This document shows, piece by piece, positions 5,905 to 15,679 of a stretch of 22,934 nt of DNA (position 1 is the stretch's first letter; every line of letters begins with the position of its first letter). The notes beneath the pieces are model-generated. The model ran no database searches and had not been told where the DNA came from. It saw nothing but the letters and a program-made list of their open reading frames with translations. Where the stretch lies: positions 1 through 22,934 of IMG/VR virus record IMGVR_UViG_3300032116_001373. One strand, 5' to 3'. This stretch comes from a virus. A program made the translations under genes and the position numbers.

Positions 5905-8439
5905 ATGCAATTCACCTACATTGGCAGCCAAAGTAAGAAGGATGTAAGGGTAGCCAGTTCAATTGCCAATGGTGCATTTGTAACTGCTAACTCAGCATCT
6001 TCATTTGCCAATGGGGCTTTTGGTGCAGCAAACTCAGCAAGTATATATGCCAATGGTGCTTTCAGTCAAGCCAACTTGGCTTATGATGCAATTATCACAA
6101 GTAGTAATACTGCTTCATTGTATTATTTGACAAGAACATTTACTGGTGATGGTAGTACAACCGCATTTACAGTAACAGCTAATACTACATCAAATAGTAT
6201 TCTTGTTTTTGATAATGGTATTACACAAAATCCAATAGTTGATTATAGTGTAAGTGGTACAACATTAACTTTCACAACTGCACCAAGTACCGGATCGGTG
6301 ATACAAGTTCGTGAATTGTTAAGTAATGTACCAGTAGTTACAGATAATTCAAACTCAGCATTCGATAGAGCCAATGCGGCATTCGCTGCAGCGAATTCTG
6401 GTTCTAGTGCCAGCTTTGCTTTTAATCAAGCCAATGCCGCATTTGATGCAGCCAATTCGGCTTCATCGTATGCTAATAGTGCTTTCATAACAGCCAATAA
6501 TGCATTACCTAAAACTGGAGGTAATGTAACTGGTGTTGTAACATTCACAGAAACAACCTACTTTACAAACACAACAAATTCTTCAACGACAACCAGTGGT
6601 GCAATAGTTGTTACTGGTAGTGCGGGTATAGGTGGAAATGTAACCATAGGTGGTGCATTAACTATAAATGGAACAAGTGCAAACGGCATCACATTTGCTG
6701 ACGGAACTGTTCAATACACCGCAAATGTTGGAAGTAATGTTGCTATATCTGCATATGCGGTGGCCAACTCAGCAAGTTTGTATGCAAATGGTGCCTTTGC
6801 ACAGGCCAATGCATCTTTTGGTTCATCCAATTCAGCCAGTTTATACGCCAACGGTGCCTTCACAACAGCTAATACAGCAGATGGAAAAGCCACAAGTGCA
6901 GGTCTATATGCTAATGCAGCATTTGCTGCAGCCAACTCCGGTTCAAGTTCTGGTTTTGCATTTAACCAGGCAAACGCAGCATTTGATGCTTCTAATTCAG
7001 CATCTAATTATGCCAATAGTGCTTTTGCGGCAGCCAACTCTGCTTCTAATTATGCCAATGGTGCTTTTACAACAGCCAACCTAAAATTTAATACATCTGG
7101 TGGTACCATTTCTGGTGATGTTTCTATTACTGGTAACTTGAGTATATTAGGCAATACATTTAGTACCAGTTCAACACAGATTGTTGCAAACGATACTTTG
7201 TTTATCATGGGTACCGGAAATTACACCGGTGATATTTTAGATATTGGTTTTGCATCCCACTATAACAATGGTGTCAATGCACACACCGGACTAATAAGAG
7301 ATTCTGGCACAAAAGAATGGCAGCTCTTTGAAGAATATACACCAGAAATTGGTGGTGATAACAACATCAATATTAATGATGCATCATTTAAGATTGCAAC
7401 ATTAAAAGCAAACCTAAAATCAACAACGATTACAATCAAAGGCATTGATGTATTGCCTTATGTGAATAGTGTATTTGATTCGGCCAACTCTGCTGGAACA
7501 TTTGCTAACGGTGCATTCGGTTCTTCTAACTCGGCATCTAATTATGCTAACAGTGCCTTCTTGCAGTCAAATTCTGCTTTTGGTGCAGCCAATTCAGCCA
7601 GCCTATATGCCAATGCGGCCTTTGCTGCTGCGAATTCTGGTTCTAGTGCCAGCTTTGCATTTAATCAGGCAAACTCGGCCTTTGATGCCGCAAACTCGGC
7701 AAGTTTATATGCAAACGGAGCATTTGGTGCGGCTAATTCTGCATCTGGTTATGCCAACGATGCAATAGGATATGCTAATACAGCTGATGCTAAGGCAACC
7801 AGTGCAGGAACATATGCTAACGGAGCATTTGGTACTGCTAACTCCGTAAGTCTTTATGCTAATGCAGCCTTTGCTCAGGCAAATGCAGCTTTTGCGGCAG
7901 CTAATACTGGTGGCGGATCAGGAACACCAGTATCAATTTATTCTGATAGATTTACTGCAAATGGTGGAACAACAACATTCACTTTAAGTACATCACCAAC
8001 AAGTGAAAATTATATAATTGCTGTTGTAGATGGTATCACACAGCTTAGAGACACATATACTGTTTCTGGTAATGTAGTAACATTCGATAGTACATTTGAA
8101 AATGGTGCAAATGTAGAAGTGACCACGATAACAGGCGGTGGTGCTCTAGACCCTTATGCAGCAAATACTGCAAACTTAGCATACGCACAAGCTAATGCTG
8201 CATTCGCTACTGCAAATTCTGGTTCTAGTTCCAGTTCTGCATTTAACCAGGCGAATGCAGCATACTCACAAGCTAATGCGGCCTTTGCACAAGCAAATAC
8301 TGGTGGCGGTGCGGATACATATGCTAGAAGCACCGCAAATGCTGCATTCATTCAAGCCAATGCAGCATTCTCACAAGCAAATACAGGTGGCACATCATTA
8401 TCAAAGGCAATTGCAATGTCGATTGTTTTCGGATTCTAA
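5905..8439 (+). CDS. Large fibre protein with Ala-Asn heptad repeats and beta inserts
   Basis: An 844-residue protein, ATG 1 base after the previous stop with only a weak ribosome-binding site, so coupled translation is likely. Heptad blocks of the type ANSASLY-ANGAFAQ make up roughly half the chain. Inserted between them are: residues about 73-146, a beta domain (FTGDGSTTAFTV, VFDNGITQNPIVDYSVSG, LTFTTAP) of the kind found in T7-like and other fibres; about 202-280, a segment with ITGSAG-type turns and ITFADGTVQYTANV; about 395-515, the LSILG/DIGFASHYNNG module shared with the fibre at 2265; and about 677-745, a second copy of the first beta type (FTANGGTTTFTLS, DGITQLRDTYTVSG). It ends SIVFGF. 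Role: a long segmented fibre of helical stalks and beta knobs. Repeats at DNA level make this a hot spot for recombination. Confidence 0.85.
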   Translation: MQFTYIGSQSKKDVRVASSIANGAFVTANSASSFANGAFGAANSASIYANGAFSQANLAYDAIITSSNTASLYYLTRTFTGDGSTTAFTVTANTTSNSILVFDNGITQNPIVDYSVSGTTLTFTTAPSTGSVIQVRELLSNVPVVTDNSNSAFDRANAAFAAANSGSSASFAFNQANAAFDAANSASSYANSAFITANNALPKTGGNVTGVVTFTETTYFTNTTNSSTTTSGAIVVTGSAGIGGNVTIGGALTINGTSANGITFADGTVQYTANVGSNVAISAYAVANSASLYANGAFAQANASFGSSNSASLYANGAFTTANTADGKATSAGLYANAAFAAANSGSSSGFAFNQANAAFDASNSASNYANSAFAAANSASNYANGAFTTANLKFNTSGGTISGDVSITGNLSILGNTFSTSSTQIVANDTLFIMGTGNYTGDILDIGFASHYNNGVNAHTGLIRDSGTKEWQLFEEYTPEIGGDNNININDASFKIATLKANLKSTTITIKGIDVLPYVNSVFDSANSAGTFANGAFGSSNSASNYANSAFLQSNSAFGAANSASLYANAAFAAANSGSSASFAFNQANSAFDAANSASLYANGAFGAANSASGYANDAIGYANTADAKATSAGTYANGAFGTANSVSLYANAAFAQANAAFAAANTGGGSGTPVSIYSDRFTANGGTTTFTLSTSPTSENYIIAVVDGITQLRDTYTVSGNVVTFDSTFENGANVEVTTITGGGALDPYAANTANLAYAQANAAFATANSGSSSSSAFNQANAAYSQANAAFAQANTGGGADTYARSTANAAFIQANAAFSQANTGGTSLSKAIAMSIVFGF

Positions 8440-8448
8440 GGATTTAAA

Positions 8449-8808
8449 ATGGCAAACCCAAACATAGCAGCACTAACAACAATTAATGGAAACACACAAG
8501 TACAATCGGTGACAACATCGGCGACTTCTATTGCAAACAATCCTTCATCCAGTGGTAAAATATTAAAAATTAATTCGTTGATTATTTCCAATATTCATGC
8601 AACAAGTGCAGCGGACATAACAGTTGATTTGTATAGAAGTGCAACTGCATATAAATTGGTCAGTACCATTTCGGTTGCAGCAGATACATCTTTCACAGCC
8701 ATTGACAAAACACTTTCCATTTATCTGTTAGAAGGTGATGAATTGAGATTAACGGCCAGTACCAATAGTATATTACAAGCAGTGTGTTCGTTTGAGGAGA
8801 TCAGTTGA
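8449..8808 (+). CDS. Small beta protein, paralogue 2 of 3
   Basis: A 119-residue protein with AAGGAT before the ATG. It shares its layout with the proteins at 5577 and 18312: VTTSATSIANNP, then a strand ILKINSLIISNIHA, DITVDLYRSATAYKLV, DTSFTAIDKTLSIYLLEGDE and LRLTASTNSILQAVCSFEEIS. The central I-x-N strand followed by the -VDLYR- strand and the last strand ending E-I-S are the strongest points of similarity. It lies between the 844-residue fibre and the giant LamG adhesin, and its TGA overlaps the ATG of the latter by one base (TGATG), so the two are probably translated in step. Probably a compact beta-sandwich structural accessory; function unproven. Confidence 0.75.
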   Translation: MANPNIAALTTINGNTQVQSVTTSATSIANNPSSSGKILKINSLIISNIHATSAADITVDLYRSATAYKLVSTISVAADTSFTAIDKTLSIYLLEGDELRLTASTNSILQAVCSFEEIS

Positions 8809-11800
8809 TGTTTAATGCCGGTGTCAGAGGCAAGAGAGCAAAAGATTCAACAGGATTTATTACAGTTGGTGAACATTTTAACCAACAAACTTTCCTGGTA
8901 CCTACTGTTACCCGTTTTGCGGTAACTGATGGATCTTATGTTGACACAAATGATACCGCAGCAGACCCAGCAGGCAATCAAGTTATCGTTTTGTATGGGT
9001 CAGGTTTCGCACCAGGTGCAACCGTTTTGGTTGGGTCTACTACGATAGGTGCAGTAACATTCCTGGATTCTGGACGCCTTACATTTAGTTCTCCCGCATT
9101 AGGTTCTGGTAGTTATACCGTTTTTGTTACCAATGCAAATGGTGGTACTGGTATCCTTGTACCAGGTTTGGTATATTCTGGTGTACCAACATTTACCACA
9201 GCAGCTGGTTCATTAGGTACTGTATACGAAACAACCGCAATCAGCACAACAGTTGTTGCAACAGGTGATGCACCAATTACATATGCATTATCTTCTGGTT
9301 CTTTACCTTCAGGTTCGACACTAAGTTCTGGTGGCACAATTTCTGGTACTGCACCTGTGGATGGTTCAAGTACAACATATTCGTTTACTGTACAAGCAAC
9401 TGATGCACAAAATCAAGATTCTGTTCGTTCTTTTAGTTTGACGATTAATACTGATGTTGTTTCATTCTCATCACCAGCAAACAACACAACAACTAGTGCA
9501 ACACAAAATTTACCAATATCAAATGTGACAGTAGTTGCAACTTCTGCGGCCGGATATGGTGTACTGTATACTTCCAGTGGATTGCCAACTGGATTGTCAA
9601 TGAATACCTCTACTGGTATAATTTCTGGTACACCAACAGTTGTTGCAAGTAATACATCAATCATAACTGCAACAGCAAATACAACAAGTAGAACTGCAAC
9701 AAGATATTTGAACTGGACAATCAATCTTCCTGGTGACTTGTTTTGGAAATATGCATCATTGTTAATGAGTGCAAATCCGGTACCAAATGGAAACACATTC
9801 AATACAGATTTAAGTACATTTAATAATGAAGTTGTGGTTGTTGCAGACACAAAGCCAAATGAATTTCATCCTTTTAAAGAAGGTTATTACAGTAACTACT
9901 TTGATGGTACTGGTGATTATTTAGCCATATTGACCAATGCCGCTTTTAATATTGGTACCAATAGTTTTACAGTAGAAGCATGGATCAATACCAGTTCAGC
10001 AACACAACAATCAATTTTTAATATTTCTGACACGGCTAGTTCGGGATATGGAGCAGTTCGTGTACAAGTGTTATCCGATCAAACTGTACAATGGTTGATG
10101 GGTCCGGGTGGTTCTTGGGGTGTGGCAGTAACCGCAGGATCAATTACTTTAGGAACATGGAATCATATTGCTATTACTCGAAACGGTTCGTCTGTTTATT
10201 TCTTTATCAACGGATTACAAGTAGGTACAACACAAACTTATGCAACTTCTTTAACAACAGGCGGCACAACATACATAGGTTATAATAGCGGCACAGCATT
10301 TGGATTTAACGGTTATATTTCTAATCTTAGATTTATAAATGGCACCGCATTATATACCGCAAATACAACTCTATCAACTTCACCACTAACATATGTGGCC
10401 AACACCAGTTTATTAACTTGCCAATCCAACAAACTAATTGACAATTCAAATAATAACTTTACAATCTTAAAGGGTGGTGACACAAAAGTTAATCCATTTA
10501 GCCCATTCAATGGTACACCAACAACAGTCACTGTGCCTGCTGCAAATAATTACAGTATGTATTTTGATGGCACTGGGGATTATTTAACAATACCATCGAA
10601 TTCTGCATTTGCATTTGGTACAGGTGATTTCACTATTGAGTTTTGGGTTTATCCTAACTCTGGTGCAAACCAAGGCATTTTTCAACAGTCAGATACTGCT
10701 GGTGGATTTAAAGCAAGTGCCGCAAATAGTTTAGCTTTAAATATTTTTACCAGTAACGCAATAACTGTGTACGCAGTAAATACTACACACACAACAAGCA
10801 CAAACAAACTGATATTTAACACTTGGACGCATCTTGCTTTAGTTCGTGCGTCCGGAGTTACTAAACTTTATATCAATGGCGTGTTAGAGACTAGCATTGG
10901 CTCTAGTGGATCAATTACAGATACAACTAATTATACTGGCACACATGTTGTGTTGGGTGGCTATTATAGTACTTCATATCTATGGATAGGATACATTTCA
11001 AATTATAGAATAGTTAAAGGCACCGCAGTATACACCGGCAACTTTACTGTTCCTACCAGTCCGTTAGCAATCACACAATCATCATCTGCAAATACAGCAG
11101 CATTAATAGCGGTGCCGACAAATGGGTCCAGCATGTACTTTGATGGTACTGGAGATTATTTGAGTGTTCCGGGAAATGCGGCATTCCAATTCACAGCTGA
11201 TTTTACTGTAGAATGTTGGGTATATCTAGAAAAGGTAACAGGATATCAGGTAATAGTAGGACAATATCCGGGCTTCAATGTGTGGGGCTGGATGCTTCAA
11301 ATGAACAATGGTTCAACAATGAGGGCCATATTCAATAATAGCGTATCAACAGGAGCAATTTCTGCATCAGCTACACTAGCAGCAAACCAATGGTACCATG
11401 TGGCATTGACTAGATCTGGAACAGGTATCACTTTGTGGTTTAACGGAACAAGTGTTGGCACATCAACGTTGTCTGGCAATATAGGAACAGTAACTGACGC
11501 AGTCTGGATAGGCAATGGCGGTTCAGCCGACTATGTTCAGGGATACATTTCCAATCTTAGAGTGATAAGGGGTACTGCGGTATACACCACAACATTCACA
11601 CCATCCACAACACCACTAACAGCAGTTACCAATACCAGTCTATTGACCTGTCAATCAAAAACAAGTACAGTAATTGATAATTCTACCAATGCATTTACAA
11701 TTACAAAAGTTGGTGATGCAGCAGTTGCCAACACATTTAGTCCATTTGGAACTACAGCTTCATTTTTAACAGCTCAAGCAAACACAGTAATTGACAATTC

Positions 11801-14800
11801 TAGTAATGCACTTACAATAACTACAAATGGTAATGCAGGTCCAGCAAGAAACGGACCTTTTGCAAACACAACAACAGTTACTTTAGTTGGCAATGAAGGT
11901 TCAGTATACTTTGATGGCACTGGGGATTGTTTGGGAGCGGAATCATCAAATGGTATTTTGCCTGCGGATTTTACTGTAGAAATGTGGGTGTACTTAACAT
12001 CATCTATAGCAAATCAACCACTTGTTGCGTTTGGTACTGAAGTGTCCGGTAGATTTGCTTTATTGACAAATGCATCAGGGCAGTTAAAATATGGTATTTT
12101 CGGAGATGCAACAGAATATATATATACAACAATTGCCATGGTACTCAATACTTGGACACATGTGGCCTTTTCGAGAACTGGCACCAACATGTATGCATTT
12201 ATAAATGGTGCTTCAGCAGGCGCAGTAAGAACACTATCTGGTTCTAGAGGTAATGGTACTAGAATTAGTGTAGGTGCATCGGCGGCTCGAGATTCATCTA
12301 TGACTGGATATTTGTCCAATGTAAGAGTTGTTAATGGTACTGGATTATACACCAGCGCATTTGTTCCTTCTTGGGCACCATTGACACCTGTGGCCAACAC
12401 AGTGTTACTAACAGCTCAGACAAACCTATCTTCAAATACAAAAGTAATAGTTGATGAAAGTAATATTAATAGTGTGGTTACAGGATTTGGAAATACAAAT
12501 TTAGGTTCATTCAGCCCATTTGGTAGTTCATGGAGTGCATACTTTGATGGTGCAAATGATTTTTTGAGTATACCAACCAGTTCTTCATTTAATTTTGGTA
12601 CCGGAGATTTTACTGTCGAATGTTGGGTAAATTGGTCCTCTACTACGACCGATAGAGGAATAATTAGTCGATATGCTGGCGCATCGAGTGGTTGGGCTTT
12701 AAGGTATGATAACACTAGCGGTCCAACATTAAATTGGATTAACGGTGACACATCAATCTTAATTGCTAGTCACACACCTATTGCTGGAACATGGTACCAT
12801 TATGCTGTTTGTAGATCAGGAACAACTCTACGAATCTTTATAAATGGTACTCAATCAGCAAGTACTACTTATTCTGGAAACCAAGACACTAGCAGTACTT
12901 TATATATTGGCCAACTAAGCAATACATTATGGCCAGTTAACGGTTACATTTCAAATGTCCGTATTCTAAAAGGTACCGCACTATACACCGCAGCATTTAC
13001 ACCAAGTACTAATCCATTGTTACCAGTCGCAAACACCATATTATTAACTTGTAACTCAAATAGATTTGTTGATTATTCTGCGGCCAACAATGTGATTACA
13101 AAAGGCGGTGATGGCGCATCAACAGTTTCAAAATTCAGCCCATTCAGTTCAGTAACAGTAACACCTGCAAGTTATAGTGGTTACTTTGATGGCACTGGAG
13201 ATTATTTGACTGTTGCATCATCGTCGGCTTTTAATATTTCTGGTAACTTCACCGTAGAAGGATGGTATTATTTTACTGCTTTTCCTGGTGCAGGAACTAA
13301 CGATAATTTGTGGACGTTTAGTGGAGTTACTACTTATAATCCCTATTTGTATCTATGGGGTGACGGTACCATAACTTTGAGAACTGCACAAACTAGTGGA
13401 ACTGTGGTTAGCGTAACTCATAACTTTGGTTTAAACATATGGTATCATATTGCAGTAGTAAAATCTTCAACCAACTTTACACTTTATGTAAATGGAACTT
13501 CTGTTGGTACAGGAACAAGTTCTGCTATTGTCAGTGAAAATAAATCTTTAGAAATAGGCGGACAATCAACATTTGGACTCACCGGATATTTAAGTAATTT
13601 TAGGGTAGTTAACGGCACCGCAGTCTACACCTCAAACTTTACTCCATCTACCACACCACTAACCGCAATTGCCAATACTAGTTTGTTGACCTGTCAGTCT
13701 ACCACATTCATTGACAACAGTAATAATGCATTTGCAATCACAGTCAACGGTAATGCAAAGCCTGTCATACAAAATCCATTTACTGATACTGTTAGTGATG
13801 CAACAAATTATTCTGCAAACACTTTTGGTAACAGTGTTTATTTTGATGGCACTGGAGATTATGCAAGTTACACCGCATCATTATTAATTGCAGGTACATT
13901 TACTGCGGAGTGTTGGTTCTACAATACAAGTACTTCCGGCGTACAGCAAACACTTTTTGCATTTAATTCTACTTCTGGTGCATATGCATCAGTTAGAGTT
14001 GACTGTGATGGAGGTAACGCTTCAAATCAAATGCAAGCTGTTTTAAGTACGACCGGTTCTGCATGGAACACAAACATAGGAGTGAATAATGCTTATGTAA
14101 AGGGTGTTTGGAACCATGTAGCTGTTACCCGTGATAGTTCAAATTTAGTTAGATTTTTTGTGAATGGTGTGGTGATCGGTACCGCAACACAGACGGGAAC
14201 GTTATACAACACATCAACCATTCACGGAATTGGAACTGCCGCTTTGCCCGGTGCTATAAGCGGTCCATTCCAAGGGTATATTTCAAACCTCAGAATGACT
14301 AATGGTCAAGCACTATACACCGGACCATTTGTACCTTCTAACCGGCCAGCACCAGTAACATCAAACACTACATTATTGTTAGCAAGTACAGTGGGTCCAT
14401 CAGTAACAGATGCATTGAGAATTAGTAATATAGAAACTTTTGGTACCTCAAGATATGTGGCCAACAATTCGCCATACTATGATACATACAGTGCATACTT
14501 TGATGGTACTGGGGATTACCTAACTATCCCTCCAAACTCAAATCTTGCACTAGGTACAGGAGATTTTACTGTTGAATGGTGGTATTATCCACTAGATTCA
14601 GGAACTACCCGATACCTTCTTGACATATATGACAATAATAGTTCGGGGAGATTTTTAGTACAGCAAAACACTAATATGAGTATTGGATTTTATGGCGCTT
14701 CCGCTGCAACAAGAACAGTTTCAACAGCAAATGCGTTAATTAAAGATACTTGGAACCATATAGCAATTTGTAGAAATTCGGGAATAACTAGAATATTTTC

Positions 14801-15656
14801 AAATGGAGTGCAGGTAAATACAAATTATTCTGATTCGGGGAATTACACATTTACATTAACATTCTTGTATTTTGGTACACAAAATGCTAGTGGTACAAAC
14901 AATGCTTTTGGCCATTGTAGTAATTTTAGAATAGTAAAAGGCACTGGACTCTACACCTCTGCATTTACTCCACCCACTGCACCATTAACAGCAATAGCAA
15001 ACACCAGCTTGTTAACCTGCCAATCCAATAGATTCATTGACAACTCAACCAATGCATTTACTATTACTAAAGCTGGTGATGCAAAAATAACCACATTAGA
15101 ACCTTTTGTAGGCAGCAATAACTCAAGATTCTCATCTGTGTACTTTGCAACCAAAACAGATTATCTTGCTGTAAGACCGCAACCAAGTCTTATAGTATTC
15201 CCAGGTGACTTTACATTTGAATGCTGGGTATATCCAACGGATGCCACAATAACAAGATGGAGATTTTGGGATTCAAGACAAGCTGGTGCAACAGGTGCAG
15301 CAATGAACCTTGGTTTGTCTCCATTGGCATCAGCAGTATCTGGTTCTTATAGAATGGAATATTATAATGCAACAGCTTATTTTGGAACAATAACAGTTTA
15401 CACCAATCAATGGACACATTTAGCATATGTTCGTAGTGGCACAACAATGACCTTCTATGTAAATGGTGTTGCAGGTGGAACAGCAACAATTTCCGGAACA
15501 CAAACTGGCACTGCAACAACTGCTCCAATATACATTGGTTCAAAAGACGGTAGCTTGTCAGGTTACGGTACCCTTGGCTACATTGCAGATTTGAGAATTA
15601 CAAACGGTTATGCAAGAACTATAACAGTACCAACAGCTCCATATGATATTAAATAA
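8808..15656 (+). CDS. Giant LamG-repeat adhesin (2282 residues)
   Basis: The ATG at 8808 overlaps the TGA of the previous gene by one base and has GAGGAGA at 8794-8800, so it is preferred to a TTG three bases earlier. Residues about 32-125 resemble a TIG/IPT Ig-like domain (VIVLYGSGFAPGATVLVG). Residues 126-306 are two putative-Ig-like (He_PIG) domains with GxISGTPxV signatures. Nine LamG/concanavalin-A-like jellyroll domains follow, each opening with YFDGTGDYL or a variant at residues 364, 585, 777, 1034, 1245, 1459, 1678, 1897 and 2112, then FTVExW, WxHxAxxRxGxxxxxFINGxxxG and YISNLRxxxGTALYT. Linkers carry ANTSLLTCQSNxxIDNS and FSPF. LamG folds bind glycans, so it is probably a surface-polysaccharide adhesin. 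No S74 domain or signal peptide. At 6.8 kb it is by far the largest gene here. Confidence 0.88.
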   Translation: MFNAGVRGKRAKDSTGFITVGEHFNQQTFLVPTVTRFAVTDGSYVDTNDTAADPAGNQVIVLYGSGFAPGATVLVGSTTIGAVTFLDSGRLTFSSPALGSGSYTVFVTNANGGTGILVPGLVYSGVPTFTTAAGSLGTVYETTAISTTVVATGDAPITYALSSGSLPSGSTLSSGGTISGTAPVDGSSTTYSFTVQATDAQNQDSVRSFSLTINTDVVSFSSPANNTTTSATQNLPISNVTVVATSAAGYGVLYTSSGLPTGLSMNTSTGIISGTPTVVASNTSIITATANTTSRTATRYLNWTINLPGDLFWKYASLLMSANPVPNGNTFNTDLSTFNNEVVVVADTKPNEFHPFKEGYYSNYFDGTGDYLAILTNAAFNIGTNSFTVEAWINTSSATQQSIFNISDTASSGYGAVRVQVLSDQTVQWLMGPGGSWGVAVTAGSITLGTWNHIAITRNGSSVYFFINGLQVGTTQTYATSLTTGGTTYIGYNSGTAFGFNGYISNLRFINGTALYTANTTLSTSPLTYVANTSLLTCQSNKLIDNSNNNFTILKGGDTKVNPFSPFNGTPTTVTVPAANNYSMYFDGTGDYLTIPSNSAFAFGTGDFTIEFWVYPNSGANQGIFQQSDTAGGFKASAANSLALNIFTSNAITVYAVNTTHTTSTNKLIFNTWTHLALVRASGVTKLYINGVLETSIGSSGSITDTTNYTGTHVVLGGYYSTSYLWIGYISNYRIVKGTAVYTGNFTVPTSPLAITQSSSANTAALIAVPTNGSSMYFDGTGDYLSVPGNAAFQFTADFTVECWVYLEKVTGYQVIVGQYPGFNVWGWMLQMNNGSTMRAIFNNSVSTGAISASATLAANQWYHVALTRSGTGITLWFNGTSVGTSTLSGNIGTVTDAVWIGNGGSADYVQGYISNLRVIRGTAVYTTTFTPSTTPLTAVTNTSLLTCQSKTSTVIDNSTNAFTITKVGDAAVANTFSPFGTTASFLTAQANTVIDNSSNALTITTNGNAGPARNGPFANTTTVTLVGNEGSVYFDGTGDCLGAESSNGILPADFTVEMWVYLTSSIANQPLVAFGTEVSGRFALLTNASGQLKYGIFGDATEYIYTTIAMVLNTWTHVAFSRTGTNMYAFINGASAGAVRTLSGSRGNGTRISVGASAARDSSMTGYLSNVRVVNGTGLYTSAFVPSWAPLTPVANTVLLTAQTNLSSNTKVIVDESNINSVVTGFGNTNLGSFSPFGSSWSAYFDGANDFLSIPTSSSFNFGTGDFTVECWVNWSSTTTDRGIISRYAGASSGWALRYDNTSGPTLNWINGDTSILIASHTPIAGTWYHYAVCRSGTTLRIFINGTQSASTTYSGNQDTSSTLYIGQLSNTLWPVNGYISNVRILKGTALYTAAFTPSTNPLLPVANTILLTCNSNRFVDYSAANNVITKGGDGASTVSKFSPFSSVTVTPASYSGYFDGTGDYLTVASSSAFNISGNFTVEGWYYFTAFPGAGTNDNLWTFSGVTTYNPYLYLWGDGTITLRTAQTSGTVVSVTHNFGLNIWYHIAVVKSSTNFTLYVNGTSVGTGTSSAIVSENKSLEIGGQSTFGLTGYLSNFRVVNGTAVYTSNFTPSTTPLTAIANTSLLTCQSTTFIDNSNNAFAITVNGNAKPVIQNPFTDTVSDATNYSANTFGNSVYFDGTGDYASYTASLLIAGTFTAECWFYNTSTSGVQQTLFAFNSTSGAYASVRVDCDGGNASNQMQAVLSTTGSAWNTNIGVNNAYVKGVWNHVAVTRDSSNLVRFFVNGVVIGTATQTGTLYNTSTIHGIGTAALPGAISGPFQGYISNLRMTNGQALYTGPFVPSNRPAPVTSNTTLLLASTVGPSVTDALRISNIETFGTSRYVANNSPYYDTYSAYFDGTGDYLTIPPNSNLALGTGDFTVEWWYYPLDSGTTRYLLDIYDNNSSGRFLVQQNTNMSIGFYGASAATRTVSTANALIKDTWNHIAICRNSGITRIFSNGVQVNTNYSDSGNYTFTLTFLYFGTQNASGTNNAFGHCSNFRIVKGTGLYTSAFTPPTAPLTAIANTSLLTCQSNRFIDNSTNAFTITKAGDAKITTLEPFVGSNNSRFSSVYFATKTDYLAVRPQPSLIVFPGDFTFECWVYPTDATITRWRFWDSRQAGATGAAMNLGLSPLASAVSGSYRMEYYNATAYFGTITVYTNQWTHLAYVRSGTTMTFYVNGVAGGTATISGTQTGTATTAPIYIGSKDGSLSGYGTLGYIADLRITNGYARTITVPTAPYDIK
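9897..15656 (+). repeat. Array of nine LamG-type domain repeats
   Basis: Coding repeats within the giant adhesin. Starts of the YFDGTGDY motif are at 9897, 10560, 11136, 11907, 12540, 13182, 13839, 14496 and 15141, giving periods of 221, 192, 257, 211, 214, 219, 219 and 215 residues. The repeats have diverged at DNA level, so the array is old. The last repeat has lost the GTGDY core (YFATKTDYL). Confidence 0.85.
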
Positions 15657-15659
15657 ATA
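15652..15659 (+). promoter_or_regulatory. Late-promoter-like AATAAATA overlapping a stop codon
   Basis: The octamer contains the TAA stop of the giant adhesin (15654-15656) and ends 20 bases before the ATG at 15680. It is the same stop-promoter fusion as at 2213 and 17473. AAAAGG (15665-15670) is the ribosome-binding site of the next gene. Confidence 0.5.
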
Positions 15660-15679
15660 ATGTAAAAAGGTTATAATTA

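Noticed and set aside
6668-7768. + strand ORFs rich in Met, Leu, Gln inside the 844-residue gene
   Set aside because: These are out-of-frame readings of the heptad codons; their repeat pattern follows that of the real frame.
8805-8807. TTG as start of the giant adhesin
   Set aside because: ATG at 8808 has good spacing to GAGGAGA and a typical TGATG overlap; TTG adds one residue only.
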